Positions 19,589 through 28,831 of a DNA stretch of 64,000 nucleotides are shown here, in pieces. The DNA lies in NCBI GenBank assembly GCA_030695415.1, contig JAUYQZ010000030.1, positions 1 to 64,000 on the forward strand. The letters run 5' to 3'. The notes beneath the pieces were generated by a model that had not been told where the DNA came from, made no database searches, and saw only the letters and a program-made list of their open reading frames with translations. The number at the start of each line of letters is the position of its first letter. Within the stretch, counting starts at the first letter, position 1. The stretch comes from Hylemonella sp. GTDB taxonomy: Bacteria; Pseudomonadota; Gammaproteobacteria; Burkholderiales; Burkholderiaceae_C. Position numbers and translations under genes: made by a program.

Positions 19589-20446
19589 ATGTACACCACC
19601 CTCATCAGCGCCGAACAGCTCAAGCACCTGGTGCACGACCACCAACCCCTGATGGTCTTCGACTGCAGCTTCGAACTCATGAAACCGGCCGAGGGCGACG
19701 TGCAATATGAGCGCGTGCGCATCGCGGGCGCGGTGCGCGCCCACCTTGACCGCCATCTCAGCGCGAAGGACAAGTCGCAGGCCGTCAACGGTGGCCGACA
19801 TCCTTTGCCCAAGCCCGAGATCTTTGCCGCCTGGCTGGCCAGCGTGGGGTTCACGAGCGACATGCAGGCTGTGGTCTACGACCGCCAGGGCGCCAACTAC
19901 TGCGGGCGCCTATGGTGGATGCTCAAGTGGGTGGGCCACGAGAACGTGGCCGTGCTCGACGGCGGGCTGCAGGCCTGGGAAGCCGTCAACGGCCCCGTCG
20001 CCACCGGCCCCGACCTGCCGCGCGTGCCCTCCGCCTTCAAGGCTGGCGCGCCGCGCGCGCAGTTGTCCAGCACCGAGGACGTGCTCAAGCACCTGGAGTT
20101 GCCTGACCAGACGCTGATGGACGCACGCGCGCCAGCGCGCTTTCGCGGCGAGGTCGAGCCGCTGGACCCGGTGGCCGGCCACATTCCCGGCGCACTGAAC
20201 CGCCCCTTCGGCAGCAACCTGGGCCCGGACGGAAAGTTCAAGTCGCCGGCACAGCTCAAGGCCGAGTTCCTGGAGTTGCTCGGCGCACGCCGCCCCTCCA
20301 CAGTGGTGCACCACTGTGGCAGCGGTGTGAGCGCCCTGCCCAATCTGCTGGCCATGGAGATCGCCGGCCTGGGCCGCGGCGCGCTCTATGCCGGCAGCTG
20401 GAGCGAGTGGTGCGCGGATCCGGCGCGGCCCGTGGCGCAAGGGTGA
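19589..20446 (+). CDS. sseA: Thiosulfate / 3-mercaptopyruvate sulfurtransferase (tandem rhodanese)
   Basis: A 285-residue protein with two rhodanese domains. The N-terminal one (residues ~1-140) is inactive, as usual. The C-terminal one carries the active-site loop HHCGSGVSALPN, whose CGSGV form matches 3-mercaptopyruvate sulfurtransferases better than the CRxGx[R/T] thiosulfate type. It transfers sulfane sulfur to cyanide or thiol acceptors. ATG 19589 follows the DMT stop by 11 bases; the longer upstream frame overlaps that gene and is a shadow. It ends 21 bases from the convergent kinase operon. Confidence 0.9.
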   Translation: MYTTLISAEQLKHLVHDHQPLMVFDCSFELMKPAEGDVQYERVRIAGAVRAHLDRHLSAKDKSQAVNGGRHPLPKPEIFAAWLASVGFTSDMQAVVYDRQGANYCGRLWWMLKWVGHENVAVLDGGLQAWEAVNGPVATGPDLPRVPSAFKAGAPRAQLSSTEDVLKHLELPDQTLMDARAPARFRGEVEPLDPVAGHIPGALNRPFGSNLGPDGKFKSPAQLKAEFLELLGARRPSTVVHHCGSGVSALPNLLAMEIAGLGRGALYAGSWSEWCADPARPVAQG

Positions 20447-20467
20447 TGCGGGAGGGGCACCAACCGC

Positions 20468-22729
20468 TCAGGCCGGTGCCGCTTCGACAAAGGGTGAAAC
20501 CAGCGGCAGCGTCAGCGTGAAGACCGTGCCCTCGCCGGGCTGGCTCGCAACAAAGATGCGTCCGCCCAGCACACCGGTGACGAGGTTGTGCACGATGTTG
20601 AGGCCCAGGCCGGAGCCGCCCTGCCCGAACTTGGTGGTGAAGAAGGGGTCGAAAATCCTGCCCAGATGCTCCGGCGCGATGCCCATGCCGTCGTCGCTGA
20701 AGCTCAGCTCCACACCGTCATCGCCGATCCGCTGCGTCCGGATGCGGATGCAACCGCTCGCCCGTCCCTCGAAGGCATGGATCAGCGCGTTGTTGAAAAG
20801 ATTCGTGATGACCTGGCCCAGCGGACCCGGGTAGCTGTCCATGCGAAGTTCTTCCGCCAGATCGAGTTCGATCCGCACACCCTCGCCCTTGACCAGGTGG
20901 CGCACCGTCGCCATGATTTCTTCCAGCGTCGGTTTGAGCTCAAATGCACGCCGCTTGGAACTGGTCTGATCCACCGCGACCATCTTGAAGCTGTTGATCA
21001 GATCGGCCGCCCGCCTCAGATTGCCCAGCACCATCGTCGTGGACTCGGACGCATCCTGCGTGAAGCTCACCATGTCCTGCCGTGAGAGCGTGTTGTCCTT
21101 GAACCGTTCGGCCAGGTCCTTGACCCTCTCGTCCAGGTAGGAGGCCGCCGTCACCCCGATGCCCACCGGTGTGTTGATCTCGTGCGCCACGCCGGCCACC
21201 AGCCCGCCCAGGGCGGCCAGCTTTTCCGCGCGCACCAGTTCGTCCTGCGCCAGCCTGAGCGTCTGGACCGACTGCTCCAGCTCCCGCGTGCGTTCACTCA
21301 CCCGCTGCTCCAGCGACTGATTCAGCTCCCGGATGTCGCGTTCCATCTGCCGCTGCGCGGTGATGTCTTCGGCGCTGGAGATGATGCAGTTATCCCCGAG
21401 GATGCGAACACTCTCCATCGAGATCCGGCACAGGCGCGGACCCGCGTAGGTGCGCAGGACCACCTCCGCATGGTCGACGCGGGAATCGGCACTGAACTTG
21501 GCCATCAGATCTTCGCGATCCTGTGCGGCGGCGTACAAACCCAGCTGAAGGGAGGTGTTCCCGATGACCGCGTCGCGCTCGAGCCCGAACAGCGCAAGAA
21601 AGGCGGCATTCACGTCCAAGAATCGCCCATCGGCGGCACGGATCACCGTGAGTGACACCGGGGAATGCCGGAATATCGCCGTGAATTTTTCTTCACCCTC
21701 GCGCACACCGGCCTGGGCTTTCAGGATGTCGTGGATCATCCTGCGGACATTACTGGACAGTGAGCCCACCTCGTCCGTGCTGGGGGCCGCTGCCAACGCC
21801 AGTTCACGCTCCACCCGTTCGGACAAGGCGCCCTCACGGCCAAAGCGGTCCACCGCGCCACCTAGAGCCTGCAGACGCTCGACCAGCTGTGCCAGCCAGC
21901 GGGCCAGCACCTGGCCCCCAAGGATCAGCAGCAGCAGGCTCGTCAAACCCACGATCAGCAGTGTTTCCAGCAGCGGCAGCGGCGGCACATGGTCCTTGGC
22001 AGCCAGCAATTCCGGGCCATTGCCCCAGGGCATCACCACGTCCACGGTCTTGCCTGCTCGCAGCCCGCTGGCACGGCGGCGCTGCTCCGCCAAAGCGGCA
22101 TCGGAGGACTGGGCCACGACAGCGTCGCGCCAGCGCAAACTCACCGCTGTACCCGGGTACGCCATCGACTGCAGCAGTGCATTGTCGAGCGGGGCGTAAA
22201 CCAGAAGCCGCCCGCGGCCGCTGGCGCCCATCCAGATGGACTGTTCGATCACCCGGTACACCGTGCGGTCGGCCGGACCGTACACCCACGACACGGCCAC
22301 GCTTCCCTTGGCGCCGGAGGGGATGTCAAGGTACTCCTGGGAACGCGTCCGGTACTGGTAGATCTGGCGTCCCGCCGCATCGAGCAGGGTCACGTGGGTG
22401 AAGATCTGCTGCCCACCGATGCTGGCCAGATAGGCCGACATCCGGGACTTGCTTTGGTCCGCCGACTCCAGCAGGCGGCCGAACTCGATCTGCCCGCGAA
22501 ACATATCTGCCTGGACCAGCCAGCCACGCTCCAGATCATCCATGCGGGCCTTGAAGTGCTCGGTCAGCTCCTGCGCCTGCAGCTCCCGTGCCGCCTCGTT
22601 GGTTCGCAGATAGATCGTCGCAGTGGCCAGCAGGCCTGCGAGCAGCGCCACCGCCAGCACCGCCAGAAACCGCCGGGCCAGGCTCTCCCGAAGGGATGAC
22701 CCGCTCCATGTCCGGGCGAAAAGGCTCAT
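20468..22729 (-). CDS. Sensor histidine kinase 1 with periplasmic sensor, HAMP-like and PAS domains
   Basis: A 753-residue membrane kinase. After an N-terminal helix (residues ~20-42) there is a periplasmic region of about 200 residues, a second helix near 245-265, a HAMP-like stretch, a PAS domain (~345-465, HSPVSLTVIRAADGRFLDVN), a coiled coil, the H-box GVAHEINTPVG (His near 514) and an HATPase domain with DDGMGI, FDPFFTT and GGSGLGLNIVHN. It has no receiver domain. ATG 22729 overlaps the stop of the binding protein upstream (ATGA), so the two are coupled. The H-box is of the DctB/HPK4 type. It is the last gene of a five-gene operon; no response regulator gene is nearby. Confidence 0.9.
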   Translation of the reverse strand: MSLFARTWSGSSLRESLARRFLAVLAVALLAGLLATATIYLRTNEAARELQAQELTEHFKARMDDLERGWLVQADMFRGQIEFGRLLESADQSKSRMSAYLASIGGQQIFTHVTLLDAAGRQIYQYRTRSQEYLDIPSGAKGSVAVSWVYGPADRTVYRVIEQSIWMGASGRGRLLVYAPLDNALLQSMAYPGTAVSLRWRDAVVAQSSDAALAEQRRRASGLRAGKTVDVVMPWGNGPELLAAKDHVPPLPLLETLLIVGLTSLLLLILGGQVLARWLAQLVERLQALGGAVDRFGREGALSERVERELALAAAPSTDEVGSLSSNVRRMIHDILKAQAGVREGEEKFTAIFRHSPVSLTVIRAADGRFLDVNAAFLALFGLERDAVIGNTSLQLGLYAAAQDREDLMAKFSADSRVDHAEVVLRTYAGPRLCRISMESVRILGDNCIISSAEDITAQRQMERDIRELNQSLEQRVSERTRELEQSVQTLRLAQDELVRAEKLAALGGLVAGVAHEINTPVGIGVTAASYLDERVKDLAERFKDNTLSRQDMVSFTQDASESTTMVLGNLRRAADLINSFKMVAVDQTSSKRRAFELKPTLEEIMATVRHLVKGEGVRIELDLAEELRMDSYPGPLGQVITNLFNNALIHAFEGRASGCIRIRTQRIGDDGVELSFSDDGMGIAPEHLGRIFDPFFTTKFGQGGSGLGLNIVHNLVTGVLGGRIFVASQPGEGTVFTLTLPLVSPFVEAAPA

Positions 22730-23742
22730 GGCTTTCGTCCTGCCCATCGATCCATCACCATCGCGTCGGCGCCAAACTGCTGTGCCGCCGCAATATCCGG
22801 GTTGCTGGCACGGAAGAAGGCCTCGGTCTCGCGCAGCTGCATCGCTGAAAACTTGCCGTCGCGGCTGTACTGGCGGGGATACTTCCGGCTCACGGCGACA
22901 AAGGCCGCGCGCTCCTCCCCTCTGAGGTTGAGGGCATCGGCAACCTGTTCCGGCGTATGCGCTCCCATCCAGCCCAGCACTTTTGCCAGCGTCCTGACCA
23001 TCTGCTGTGTCTTGCCCGGGTCCGCCTCAACGCGGTCCCGGCGACCGATCAGGGCACCGCGCAGGAAAGCGGCCCCCGGCATGTTCTTGATATCCTGCGG
23101 CACGGACGTGTTGAACACGGGGTAGGCCACTTTCGCCTCGGCGAGGCGAACCGCGGCCACCGCGTCCACCATGCAGGCATCGACCAGCCCGGTCTGCATG
23201 GCAGACAGACGCAACTCCCAGTCTGCGCCGATCGACTTCAGACGGATCTCGTCGAGCTTGACCCCTCGCCGCTGCAGCACCAGTTCGAGAAATTGCTGCG
23301 AGGTCACCTTGGTGGTCAGCGAGTTGCTGAAAATGCCGATGGTGCGGCCGCGCAGGTCCTCGATGCGCCGGACCTTGCCACGCAGTTCGTTGCGCACCAT
23401 GACGACGTACAAGGGCAAATCATCGTGCGCGGCCAGCACCACGATGCGCGGATCGCTCAGGTGCTGGTACATCGCCGCGGGCATGCCGATGACCGTGAAG
23501 TCGGCGTTGCCCGTCTGCAGATCGCGCAGTGCCACACCGCCTCCCTCGACGAACTTGAAGCGGATCGCGATCCCCTCGGCCCGGTCCAGCCCGAGCTTGA
23601 CGGCCAGCTCCAGCGGCGTCGACAACTGGCTGGCGGGGCCGGGCACGCTGACGACGACATCGGTCGGGGCTGCGGCCCGGGCCGGCCAGGCCAGGGCAAG
23701 GGGCAGGGCCAGGCCCAGCAGACTGTCACGGCGACGCATCAT
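22726..23742 (-). CDS. NMT1/SsuA-like periplasmic substrate-binding protein A
   Basis: A 338-residue secreted protein with signal MMRRRDSLLGLALPLALAW cut near ARAAAP. The mature part matches the ABC nitrate/sulfonate/taurine-type binding fold: ELAVKLGLDRAEGIAIRFKF, GNADFTVIGMPAAMYQHL, RGRTIGIFSNSLTTKVTSQQF. It is a close paralogue of the upstream binding protein and both end DRWAGRKP. The start overlaps that gene's stop (ATGATG) and has GGGAGGAA upstream. No permease or ATPase gene is present, so I infer a sensory partner role for the coupled kinase at 20468 rather than uptake. The ligand is unknown. Confidence 0.85.
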   Translation of the reverse strand: MMRRRDSLLGLALPLALAWPARAAAPTDVVVSVPGPASQLSTPLELAVKLGLDRAEGIAIRFKFVEGGGVALRDLQTGNADFTVIGMPAAMYQHLSDPRIVVLAAHDDLPLYVVMVRNELRGKVRRIEDLRGRTIGIFSNSLTTKVTSQQFLELVLQRRGVKLDEIRLKSIGADWELRLSAMQTGLVDACMVDAVAAVRLAEAKVAYPVFNTSVPQDIKNMPGAAFLRGALIGRRDRVEADPGKTQQMVRTLAKVLGWMGAHTPEQVADALNLRGEERAAFVAVSRKYPRQYSRDGKFSAMQLRETEAFFRASNPDIAAAQQFGADAMVMDRWAGRKP

Positions 23743-24830
23743 GGTTTCCTCCCTGCCCAGCGGTCGATGATCATGGTGTCCAGCGCAAGCTTCTGCGCTG
23801 CCGCATCGCCGGGCGTGCTGGCACGGAAGAAGACTTCCGTTTCCCGCAATTGCGCGGTCGAGAACTTGCCGTCGCGGCTGTACTGGCGCGGATACTTGCG
23901 CGCCACCGTCAGGAACGATTCGCGCTCGGCGCCGGCCTGCATCCCCAGCGCATCGGCGATCTGCTCCGGTGTGTGGCCCGCCATCCATGCCAGCACGCGC
24001 TGGACCACCCGGACCATGCGGTCGGCCGTGACCGGATCGACCTCGATGCGGTCCCGGCGACCGATCAGCGCTGCACGCAGGAACCCGGCTCCGGGGGTCT
24101 TCCTGGCATCGTCCGGCTTGCCGGTGCTGTAGAGCTGGAAAGCCATCTTCTCCCCGACCATGCGCGTGGCAAAGGGCTCGTCGTTCATCATGGCGTCCAC
24201 ACTGCCGCTCAGGAAGGCGGCGCTTTCAGTCTCCCAGCTCTGGCCCACGGAAGCCCGCCGGATGTCGCCGGCCGCAACACCCTGGCCAGCCAGCACCAGT
24301 TCCAGCAAGATGTCCGAAGTGGTCTGTGCCGTCAGGGACGAGCTGTGCATGCCGATCGTGCGCCCCTTGAGATCGGCGATGCGCCGCACCTTGCCGCGCA
24401 GGTCCTGCCGCACCATCAGCACATACAAGGGCAGGTCGTCCAGCGCTGCCAGGCTGACGATGCGCGGGTCTTTCAGGTGATGGCTCATCGCCGCGGGCAT
24501 GCCGTAAACGGCGTACTCCGCGTTGCCGGACTGGATGTCCTGGAACGCGATGCCGCCGCCACCGACGAACTTGAGCCTGAGCTGCAGTCCCTCGGCGCGG
24601 TCCAGCCCCAGCCTGACGGCCAGCTCAAGAGGCAGTGAGACAGAACCACCCGGCCCCGGCACACTCAGCCGCACTTCCCGCAGCGCCGGTGCCTGCGCGC
24701 CGGCCGGGACATGGAACAACGCGGCCAGGCTCAGCGCCTGGACGAGTGTGGCCAGGACTCGCCGACGCCACCGCGCCAGCACGGATGGGCCCTTGCCATC
24801 GATCGCACTGAATCTCATGGGAAGAGACAT
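23739..24830 (-). CDS. NMT1/SsuA-like periplasmic substrate-binding protein B
   Basis: A 363-residue protein with a long basic N-terminus and signal helix ending near VPAGAQAP. The mature core parallels protein A: LELAVRLGLDRAEGLQLRLK, GNAEYAVYGMPAAMSHHL, RKYPRQYSRDGKFSTAQLRE. An ATG at 24818 is an alternative start. It lies 3 bases after the stop of kinase 2 and overlaps the start of binding protein A, so it sits between two kinases in one transcript. Two such paralogues in tandem suggest either heterologous ligands or a duplicated sensor unit. Nothing visible fixes the ligand. Confidence 0.85.
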   Translation of the reverse strand: MSLPMRFSAIDGKGPSVLARWRRRVLATLVQALSLAALFHVPAGAQAPALREVRLSVPGPGGSVSLPLELAVRLGLDRAEGLQLRLKFVGGGGIAFQDIQSGNAEYAVYGMPAAMSHHLKDPRIVSLAALDDLPLYVLMVRQDLRGKVRRIADLKGRTIGMHSSSLTAQTTSDILLELVLAGQGVAAGDIRRASVGQSWETESAAFLSGSVDAMMNDEPFATRMVGEKMAFQLYSTGKPDDARKTPGAGFLRAALIGRRDRIEVDPVTADRMVRVVQRVLAWMAGHTPEQIADALGMQAGAERESFLTVARKYPRQYSRDGKFSTAQLRETEVFFRASTPGDAAAQKLALDTMIIDRWAGRKP

Positions 24831-24833
24831 GAT

Positions 24834-26372
24834 TTACTCCTGTCTGGCGGGGGGGGCCGTGCGCGGCAGCGTGATGATGAAGGTCGTCCCCTGCCCGGGA
24901 TGGCTCTGGACGCGAATGCGTCCGCCCAGCACACCGGTGACCAGGTTGTGCACGATGTTCAGTCCCAGGCCGGAGCCACCCTGGCCGAAACGGGTGGTGA
25001 AGAAGGGATCGAAAATCTTGCCCAGACTGTCCGCAGGGATGCCCTTGCCGTCGTCCTCGAAGCGCAATTCGATGCTCTGGGCATCCGGCGCGCGGGCCTC
25101 GATCCTGATGCGCCCGCGCTGCATCTCGTCGAAGGCGTGGAGCAGGGCGTTGTTGAACAGGTTGGTCAGAACCTGCCCCAGCGGACCGGGATAGCTGTCC
25201 ATGCGCAGATCCTCGCCCAGGGCCAGCTCGACCTCGATCTCGCGGCTCTTCACCAGGTGACGCAGGGTGGCCAGGATCTCCTCCACCGTCTCACGCAGCG
25301 CGAACTCGCGGCGCTTGGCGCTGGTCTGGTCCACGGCCACCATCTTGAAACTTCTGATCAGGTCCGCCGCCCGGTTCAGCTGGGTCAGCGCCATGCCCGT
25401 GGACTCCAGCGTGGTGTCGATGAAAGCACTCAGGTCCGAGCGCTTGATCGTGCCCGCTTGAAGCTGCGCCTCGATGTCCAGGGCCTTTTCATGCAGGAAG
25501 GAGGTGGCGGTCACGCCGATGCCCAGGGGCGTGTTGATCTCGTGCGAGATGCCGGCCACCAGCGAACCCAGGGCCGCAAGCTTTTCCGTCTGCACCAGGT
25601 AGCCCTGCGTACGCTCGAGTTCCTCCAGCGAATGCCGCAGTTCGGCGGTGCGCTCCTCGACGCGCTGCTCCAGTTCGACATTGGCGCGCTGCAGCCGCTC
25701 CTGGTCGCTGGCAATGCGCTCGGCCATGCGGTCGAAGGTCTGGCCCAGGGTGGCGATCTCGTCGTGGCCGTCCAGCCCGACCCGCACCGACAGGTCGCCG
25801 CTGGCAAGCTTTTGCGCCGCGACACGCAGTCGATCGAGCCGGCGCGTCAGCAGCCAGCCGATGCCGATGCCCACCACAGCGATCACCAGCATGCTCACGC
25901 CGGCGATCAGGATGCCCTGGTTGCGCGCCGCAGTGCTGGCCTCGACCAGCGCCGCCCGGGAAAACTCCAGGGCCAGGCTGCCCAGTCGCCAATTTGCGCG
26001 GCCCACTTCCTGTTGCCGCAAATAGTTGCCGGGAGCGGCCTTGAGTTCGGCCAGCGGTCGACCCAGATCGCCCGGGTTGCTGGCTGCCACCACCCGCCCC
26101 CTGCTGTCCAGCAGCATGGCCCGCACGATATGCCGGTCCTGCTGGAGGCTCTCCAGCACGGGTTGCAGTTCGGTGAATTCCTCGGTGACCAGCGCCTGCA
26201 CGGACTGGCCCCTGAGCAGGTCCAGCGTGACCTGTTCCTGGGCGGCCAGCTGGTCCGCGACCGACTCGTCCAGGCCGCCCAGAACGTGCCAGAGCGTCAG
26301 CCCCATCATCACCCCTTGCAGGACGAAGATGGTGATGGCGATGCGGTACTTCAGCGAGGCGTAGGCAGCCAT
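24834..26372 (-). CDS. Sensor histidine kinase 2 with HAMP domain
   Basis: A 512-residue kinase with an N-terminal helix (~10-32), a periplasmic domain of about 130 residues, a second helix (~155-180), a HAMP domain (LTRRLDRLRVAAQKLASGDL), a coiled coil, the H-box GISHEINTPLG (His near 275), the unusual conserved stretch FKMVAVDQTSAKRREF, an N-box in SYPGPLGQVLTNLFNNALLH and the ATPase motifs DDGKGIP and GGSGLGLNIVHN. It overlaps the PhnD-like gene upstream by 22 bases. It is closely related to kinase 3 at 29407. No receiver domain or cognate regulator gene is visible. Confidence 0.9.
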   Translation of the reverse strand: MAAYASLKYRIAITIFVLQGVMMGLTLWHVLGGLDESVADQLAAQEQVTLDLLRGQSVQALVTEEFTELQPVLESLQQDRHIVRAMLLDSRGRVVAASNPGDLGRPLAELKAAPGNYLRQQEVGRANWRLGSLALEFSRAALVEASTAARNQGILIAGVSMLVIAVVGIGIGWLLTRRLDRLRVAAQKLASGDLSVRVGLDGHDEIATLGQTFDRMAERIASDQERLQRANVELEQRVEERTAELRHSLEELERTQGYLVQTEKLAALGSLVAGISHEINTPLGIGVTATSFLHEKALDIEAQLQAGTIKRSDLSAFIDTTLESTGMALTQLNRAADLIRSFKMVAVDQTSAKRREFALRETVEEILATLRHLVKSREIEVELALGEDLRMDSYPGPLGQVLTNLFNNALLHAFDEMQRGRIRIEARAPDAQSIELRFEDDGKGIPADSLGKIFDPFFTTRFGQGGSGLGLNIVHNLVTGVLGGRIRVQSHPGQGTTFIITLPRTAPPARQE

Positions 26373-27220
26373 GGAAGGTCGAGGCCCTTCATCAGACTCC
26401 GGACCCCGTCAAATTCGGCGTCGCGGGCCTCGACGAAACCGCCGCTGCCGATGCTGGCGTTGAGGCGACGGCCCTCCTCCGAGTTGCTCCACCCCAGGAT
26501 CACCTTGCGCAGCCGCTCGCGCTCGGCCGCCGGCACGCGCGGATGCGCCACGAAAGTCAGATTGGGGATGGGCGGCGACTCCACGATGGTGCGGAACTTG
26601 ACCTTGAAGCGTGCCTCAGCGCCGGGCAGGGCGAAGGGCGGGCAGATGCAGGCCTGCGCCTCGCCGATCACCACCTGCTGCAAGCAGGACTCCACGGACC
26701 GGAAGCTGCGCATGGCGAAGTCCTTGTCCGGACTGAAGCGCTGCTCACGCATGACACGCCGCACCAGATGCACGGTGGGCAGGTACTCCGGCGGCGTCGC
26801 AATCGGCTTTCCCCTGAGGTCACCCAGCGTGCGTACCGGGCTCTGGTCCAGCACAACCAGCAACCCCTGGAAAGGCTCCTTCATGCGGGCTATCGGCAGG
26901 TAACCGTATTTGTCGACCGCCTCCACGTAGAAGAACGCATGCAAGAGCGTGAAGTCCATGCCGCCAGCGGTCACCTGCTCGAAATAGCGGTCAAAGGTGG
27001 AGGAGGTGCGGAAGGACACCGGCTGCCCGAGTTCCTGACCGAACTGCGCCGCCATGGGGGTGTACAGCTCCTCCATGCGCGCCGGTGACAGATAGGGCGC
27101 GACGCTGAAGCGCAGTTCACCGCCAGCGGCAAGCTGCGCCGTCGCGACGGAGACGCCCGTGAACGCCAACACCGTGCAACAAGCCTGCAGCACTCGCGCG
27201 ATACGCAGCATGATCCTCAT
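26351..27220 (-). CDS. PhnD-like periplasmic phosphate/phosphonate-type binding protein
   Basis: A 289-residue secreted protein of the PhnD/PtxB class and first gene of the kinase operon. ATG 27220 has GAGGT six bases upstream; the frame extends to 27277 without support. The signal covers residues ~1-35. Core segments include SVAPYLSPARMEELYTPMAA and DFTLLHAFFYVEAVDKYG. The mature part has cysteines at 179, 191 and 193 (CIC). In established systems the PhnD-family protein AioX senses arsenite through a cysteine and works with histidine kinase AioS; here the next gene is also a kinase, and the start of that kinase lies within this gene's last 22 bases. The oxyanion or metalloid ligand is inference. 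Confidence 0.85.
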   Translation of the reverse strand: MRIMLRIARVLQACCTVLAFTGVSVATAQLAAGGELRFSVAPYLSPARMEELYTPMAAQFGQELGQPVSFRTSSTFDRYFEQVTAGGMDFTLLHAFFYVEAVDKYGYLPIARMKEPFQGLLVVLDQSPVRTLGDLRGKPIATPPEYLPTVHLVRRVMREQRFSPDKDFAMRSFRSVESCLQQVVIGEAQACICPPFALPGAEARFKVKFRTIVESPPIPNLTFVAHPRVPAAERERLRKVILGWSNSEEGRRLNASIGSGGFVEARDAEFDGVRSLMKGLDLPWLPTPR

Positions 27221-27549
27221 GGCAATACCTCGGTCAAGGTGAAAAACCAGGCAAGCCCCCTTGCGCCGCTCCCGCATGCGGGGGCGAGCCCGGTCAGCGC
27301 ACCGGGGAGTGTTTGCCCCCTTGCGGCGATCCTAGCGTGCTTTGGCCATTCCTGCATACCCGGTGCCGAGGGTGCATGCGGATTTGTTCACATCCGCCGG
27401 GTCGCCCCGGACGGGCGGCGCATCTCGATGGCAGGCGCCCGGGCCAGCTCTGGCACACCAGCCCGCGCCATCGGGCAGCGGCCACGGGCTTGGCCGTGCG
27501 CGCCGTCAGCGCCGTCCGAACCTGATCCGGGCTCGATGGGCAAGCCGCG
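27221..27549. promoter_or_regulatory. Upstream region of the binding-protein/kinase operon
   Basis: A 329-base gap without a credible gene. A dyad GCGGAT/ATCCGC with an 8-base spacer lies at 27378-27397, about 160 bases before the operon start, and could be an operator. A GC-rich repeat of CCCCCTTGCG occurs twice (near 27257 and 27319). No convincing -35/-10 pair is seen on the minus strand. Confidence 0.3.
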
Positions 27550-28359
27550 CTAGTAGGCGTAACTGAGCGCCAGCACCGCGCTGGTGGTGGCGCTCTCGCG
27601 CGTCAGCACGCTGTCACGGGCAGCGCCCTGCAGCGCGCTGCGGCTCAGCCCGCCGATGAGCGAGGTGCGGGCGTCGAGCCGGTGGCTCAGGCCGAGGTTC
27701 AGGTTCACATTGCGCCAGCCGGCCCCGGGGCTGGAGACCGCATAGCCGGTGCGGGCCGACTGCGCAGGCGTGACGCCAAAGAAATCCTGCAGGTGCTCGG
27801 CATTGGCCCAGTGCGCCCCCATGCCCAGGGAAAGACGCGTCTGCGCGCCCAGCGGCACGCCGTAAGACGCGCCCAGGTCGAGTACCAGACCCTGGCGCTG
27901 CGTGCCCGAACCATGGCGCAAGGAAGACGTCAGGGCCAGGCGTGGCCCCCAGAGACGGTTGAAGAACAGACCCAGCTCGCCCTGGATCGGGATATCGCCC
28001 ATGCCGCGCAGCACCTCCGAGCGGCTTTCAGCACGCCCCAGGTCCAGCGTCAGGCGGGCGCCGTACTGCAGGTCAGGCCGTCGCGCCGCGTTGTAGCCCA
28101 CACCATTGCCTACACCGGCGAACCAGCCATTGCGCCACTGGTAGTCGATGCCCGGGACCACCAGGGTGCGCCGCTCGTCCGAGCCGCGGTATTGCGTGCC
28201 GGCGATGGCGACCAGGCCGATGCGCCCGCCTTCCTGGCCCGGCGCCAGCCGGACCGCTTCGAAAGACTGGGCCTGGACGCTGGGCACCAGAGCGGCCAGG
28301 CTCAACGCGAGCGCCAGGCAGAAACGGGGAGAGTTGGCGGTGATGAAGGAGAGGCGCAT
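27550..28359 (-). CDS. MipA/OmpV family outer-membrane protein
   Basis: A 269-residue beta-barrel with a signal peptide ending PSVQAQ and a C-terminus ALSYAY, the aromatic end recognised by the Bam machinery. Alternating amphipathic strands run through the whole mature sequence (for example ARLTLDLGRAESRSEV and the GLSHRLDARTSLIGGL hairpin). MipA links lytic transglycosylases and synthases in E. coli, but many members are stress-regulated outer-membrane proteins under two-component control. I choose ATG 28359. It lies in the same direction as the operon at 27220 and could be a target of the neighbouring kinases (inference). Confidence 0.85.
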   Translation of the reverse strand: MRLSFITANSPRFCLALALSLAALVPSVQAQSFEAVRLAPGQEGGRIGLVAIAGTQYRGSDERRTLVVPGIDYQWRNGWFAGVGNGVGYNAARRPDLQYGARLTLDLGRAESRSEVLRGMGDIPIQGELGLFFNRLWGPRLALTSSLRHGSGTQRQGLVLDLGASYGVPLGAQTRLSLGMGAHWANAEHLQDFFGVTPAQSARTGYAVSSPGAGWRNVNLNLGLSHRLDARTSLIGGLSRSALQGAARDSVLTRESATTSAVLALSYAY

Positions 28360-28470
28360 GGGCTGCAAGCTTAATCGCGACCCCAATTCCGCGGCACGGG
28401 CAAGGCTGAAATGCCTGCGGTGCCGGCATGCCCCTCACCCCGCCCTGCCCCACCGGGCGTTCGCCCAGGC

Positions 28471-28776
28471 TCAGCGGCCCAGCTTGTCGTGCGGATCCGG
28501 GCCCACCTGGCGCGATTCGACGTCGATCACGTCGGCATCACGGGCCGCCTGCGCGGCTGCCGGGCGGTAAAAGCGCTGCCACTGCGCGCGGCGCAGGACG
28601 GCAAACGCCAGGGGCTGCACCGGCCGGCCGGTGAGGCGAGCCCACAGCGCCCGCAAGACCCAGAACGCCAGCAGCACCAGCGCCGCTGCCAGCAGGCTGA
28701 GCAGGAACACCAGGCCCATGAGCAGCAACACGGTGCGCAGCAGCAGGCCGATCAGGGTTTTGAGAAAGGAAGTCAT
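28471..28776 (-). CDS. Small membrane protein of unknown function
   Basis: A 101-residue protein starting MTSFLKTLIGLLLR at ATG 28776. It has one long hydrophobic stretch (residues ~5-40, possibly two helices), then a basic segment and an Asp/Gln-rich C-terminus ending DPHDKLGR. I do not recognise the family. It lies 55 bases after the Mrr-like membrane protein in the same direction and probably belongs to the kinase 3 transcript. The coding sense is supported by a hydrophobic start and third-position GC; the upstream extension to 28896 is not supported. Confidence 0.6.
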   Translation of the reverse strand: MTSFLKTLIGLLLRTVLLLMGLVFLLSLLAAALVLLAFWVLRALWARLTGRPVQPLAFAVLRRAQWQRFYRPAAAQAARDADVIDVESRQVGPDPHDKLGR

Positions 28777-28831
28777 GGTTGTGCGTGACAAATGGGTGCC
28801 CGGGCCGCCCTTGCAAGGCCCGGCTGCTGAT

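Noticed and set aside
28777-28831. GC-rich hairpin between the small membrane protein and the Mrr-like gene as a terminator
   Set aside because: No T run on either strand; likely an internal operon spacer.
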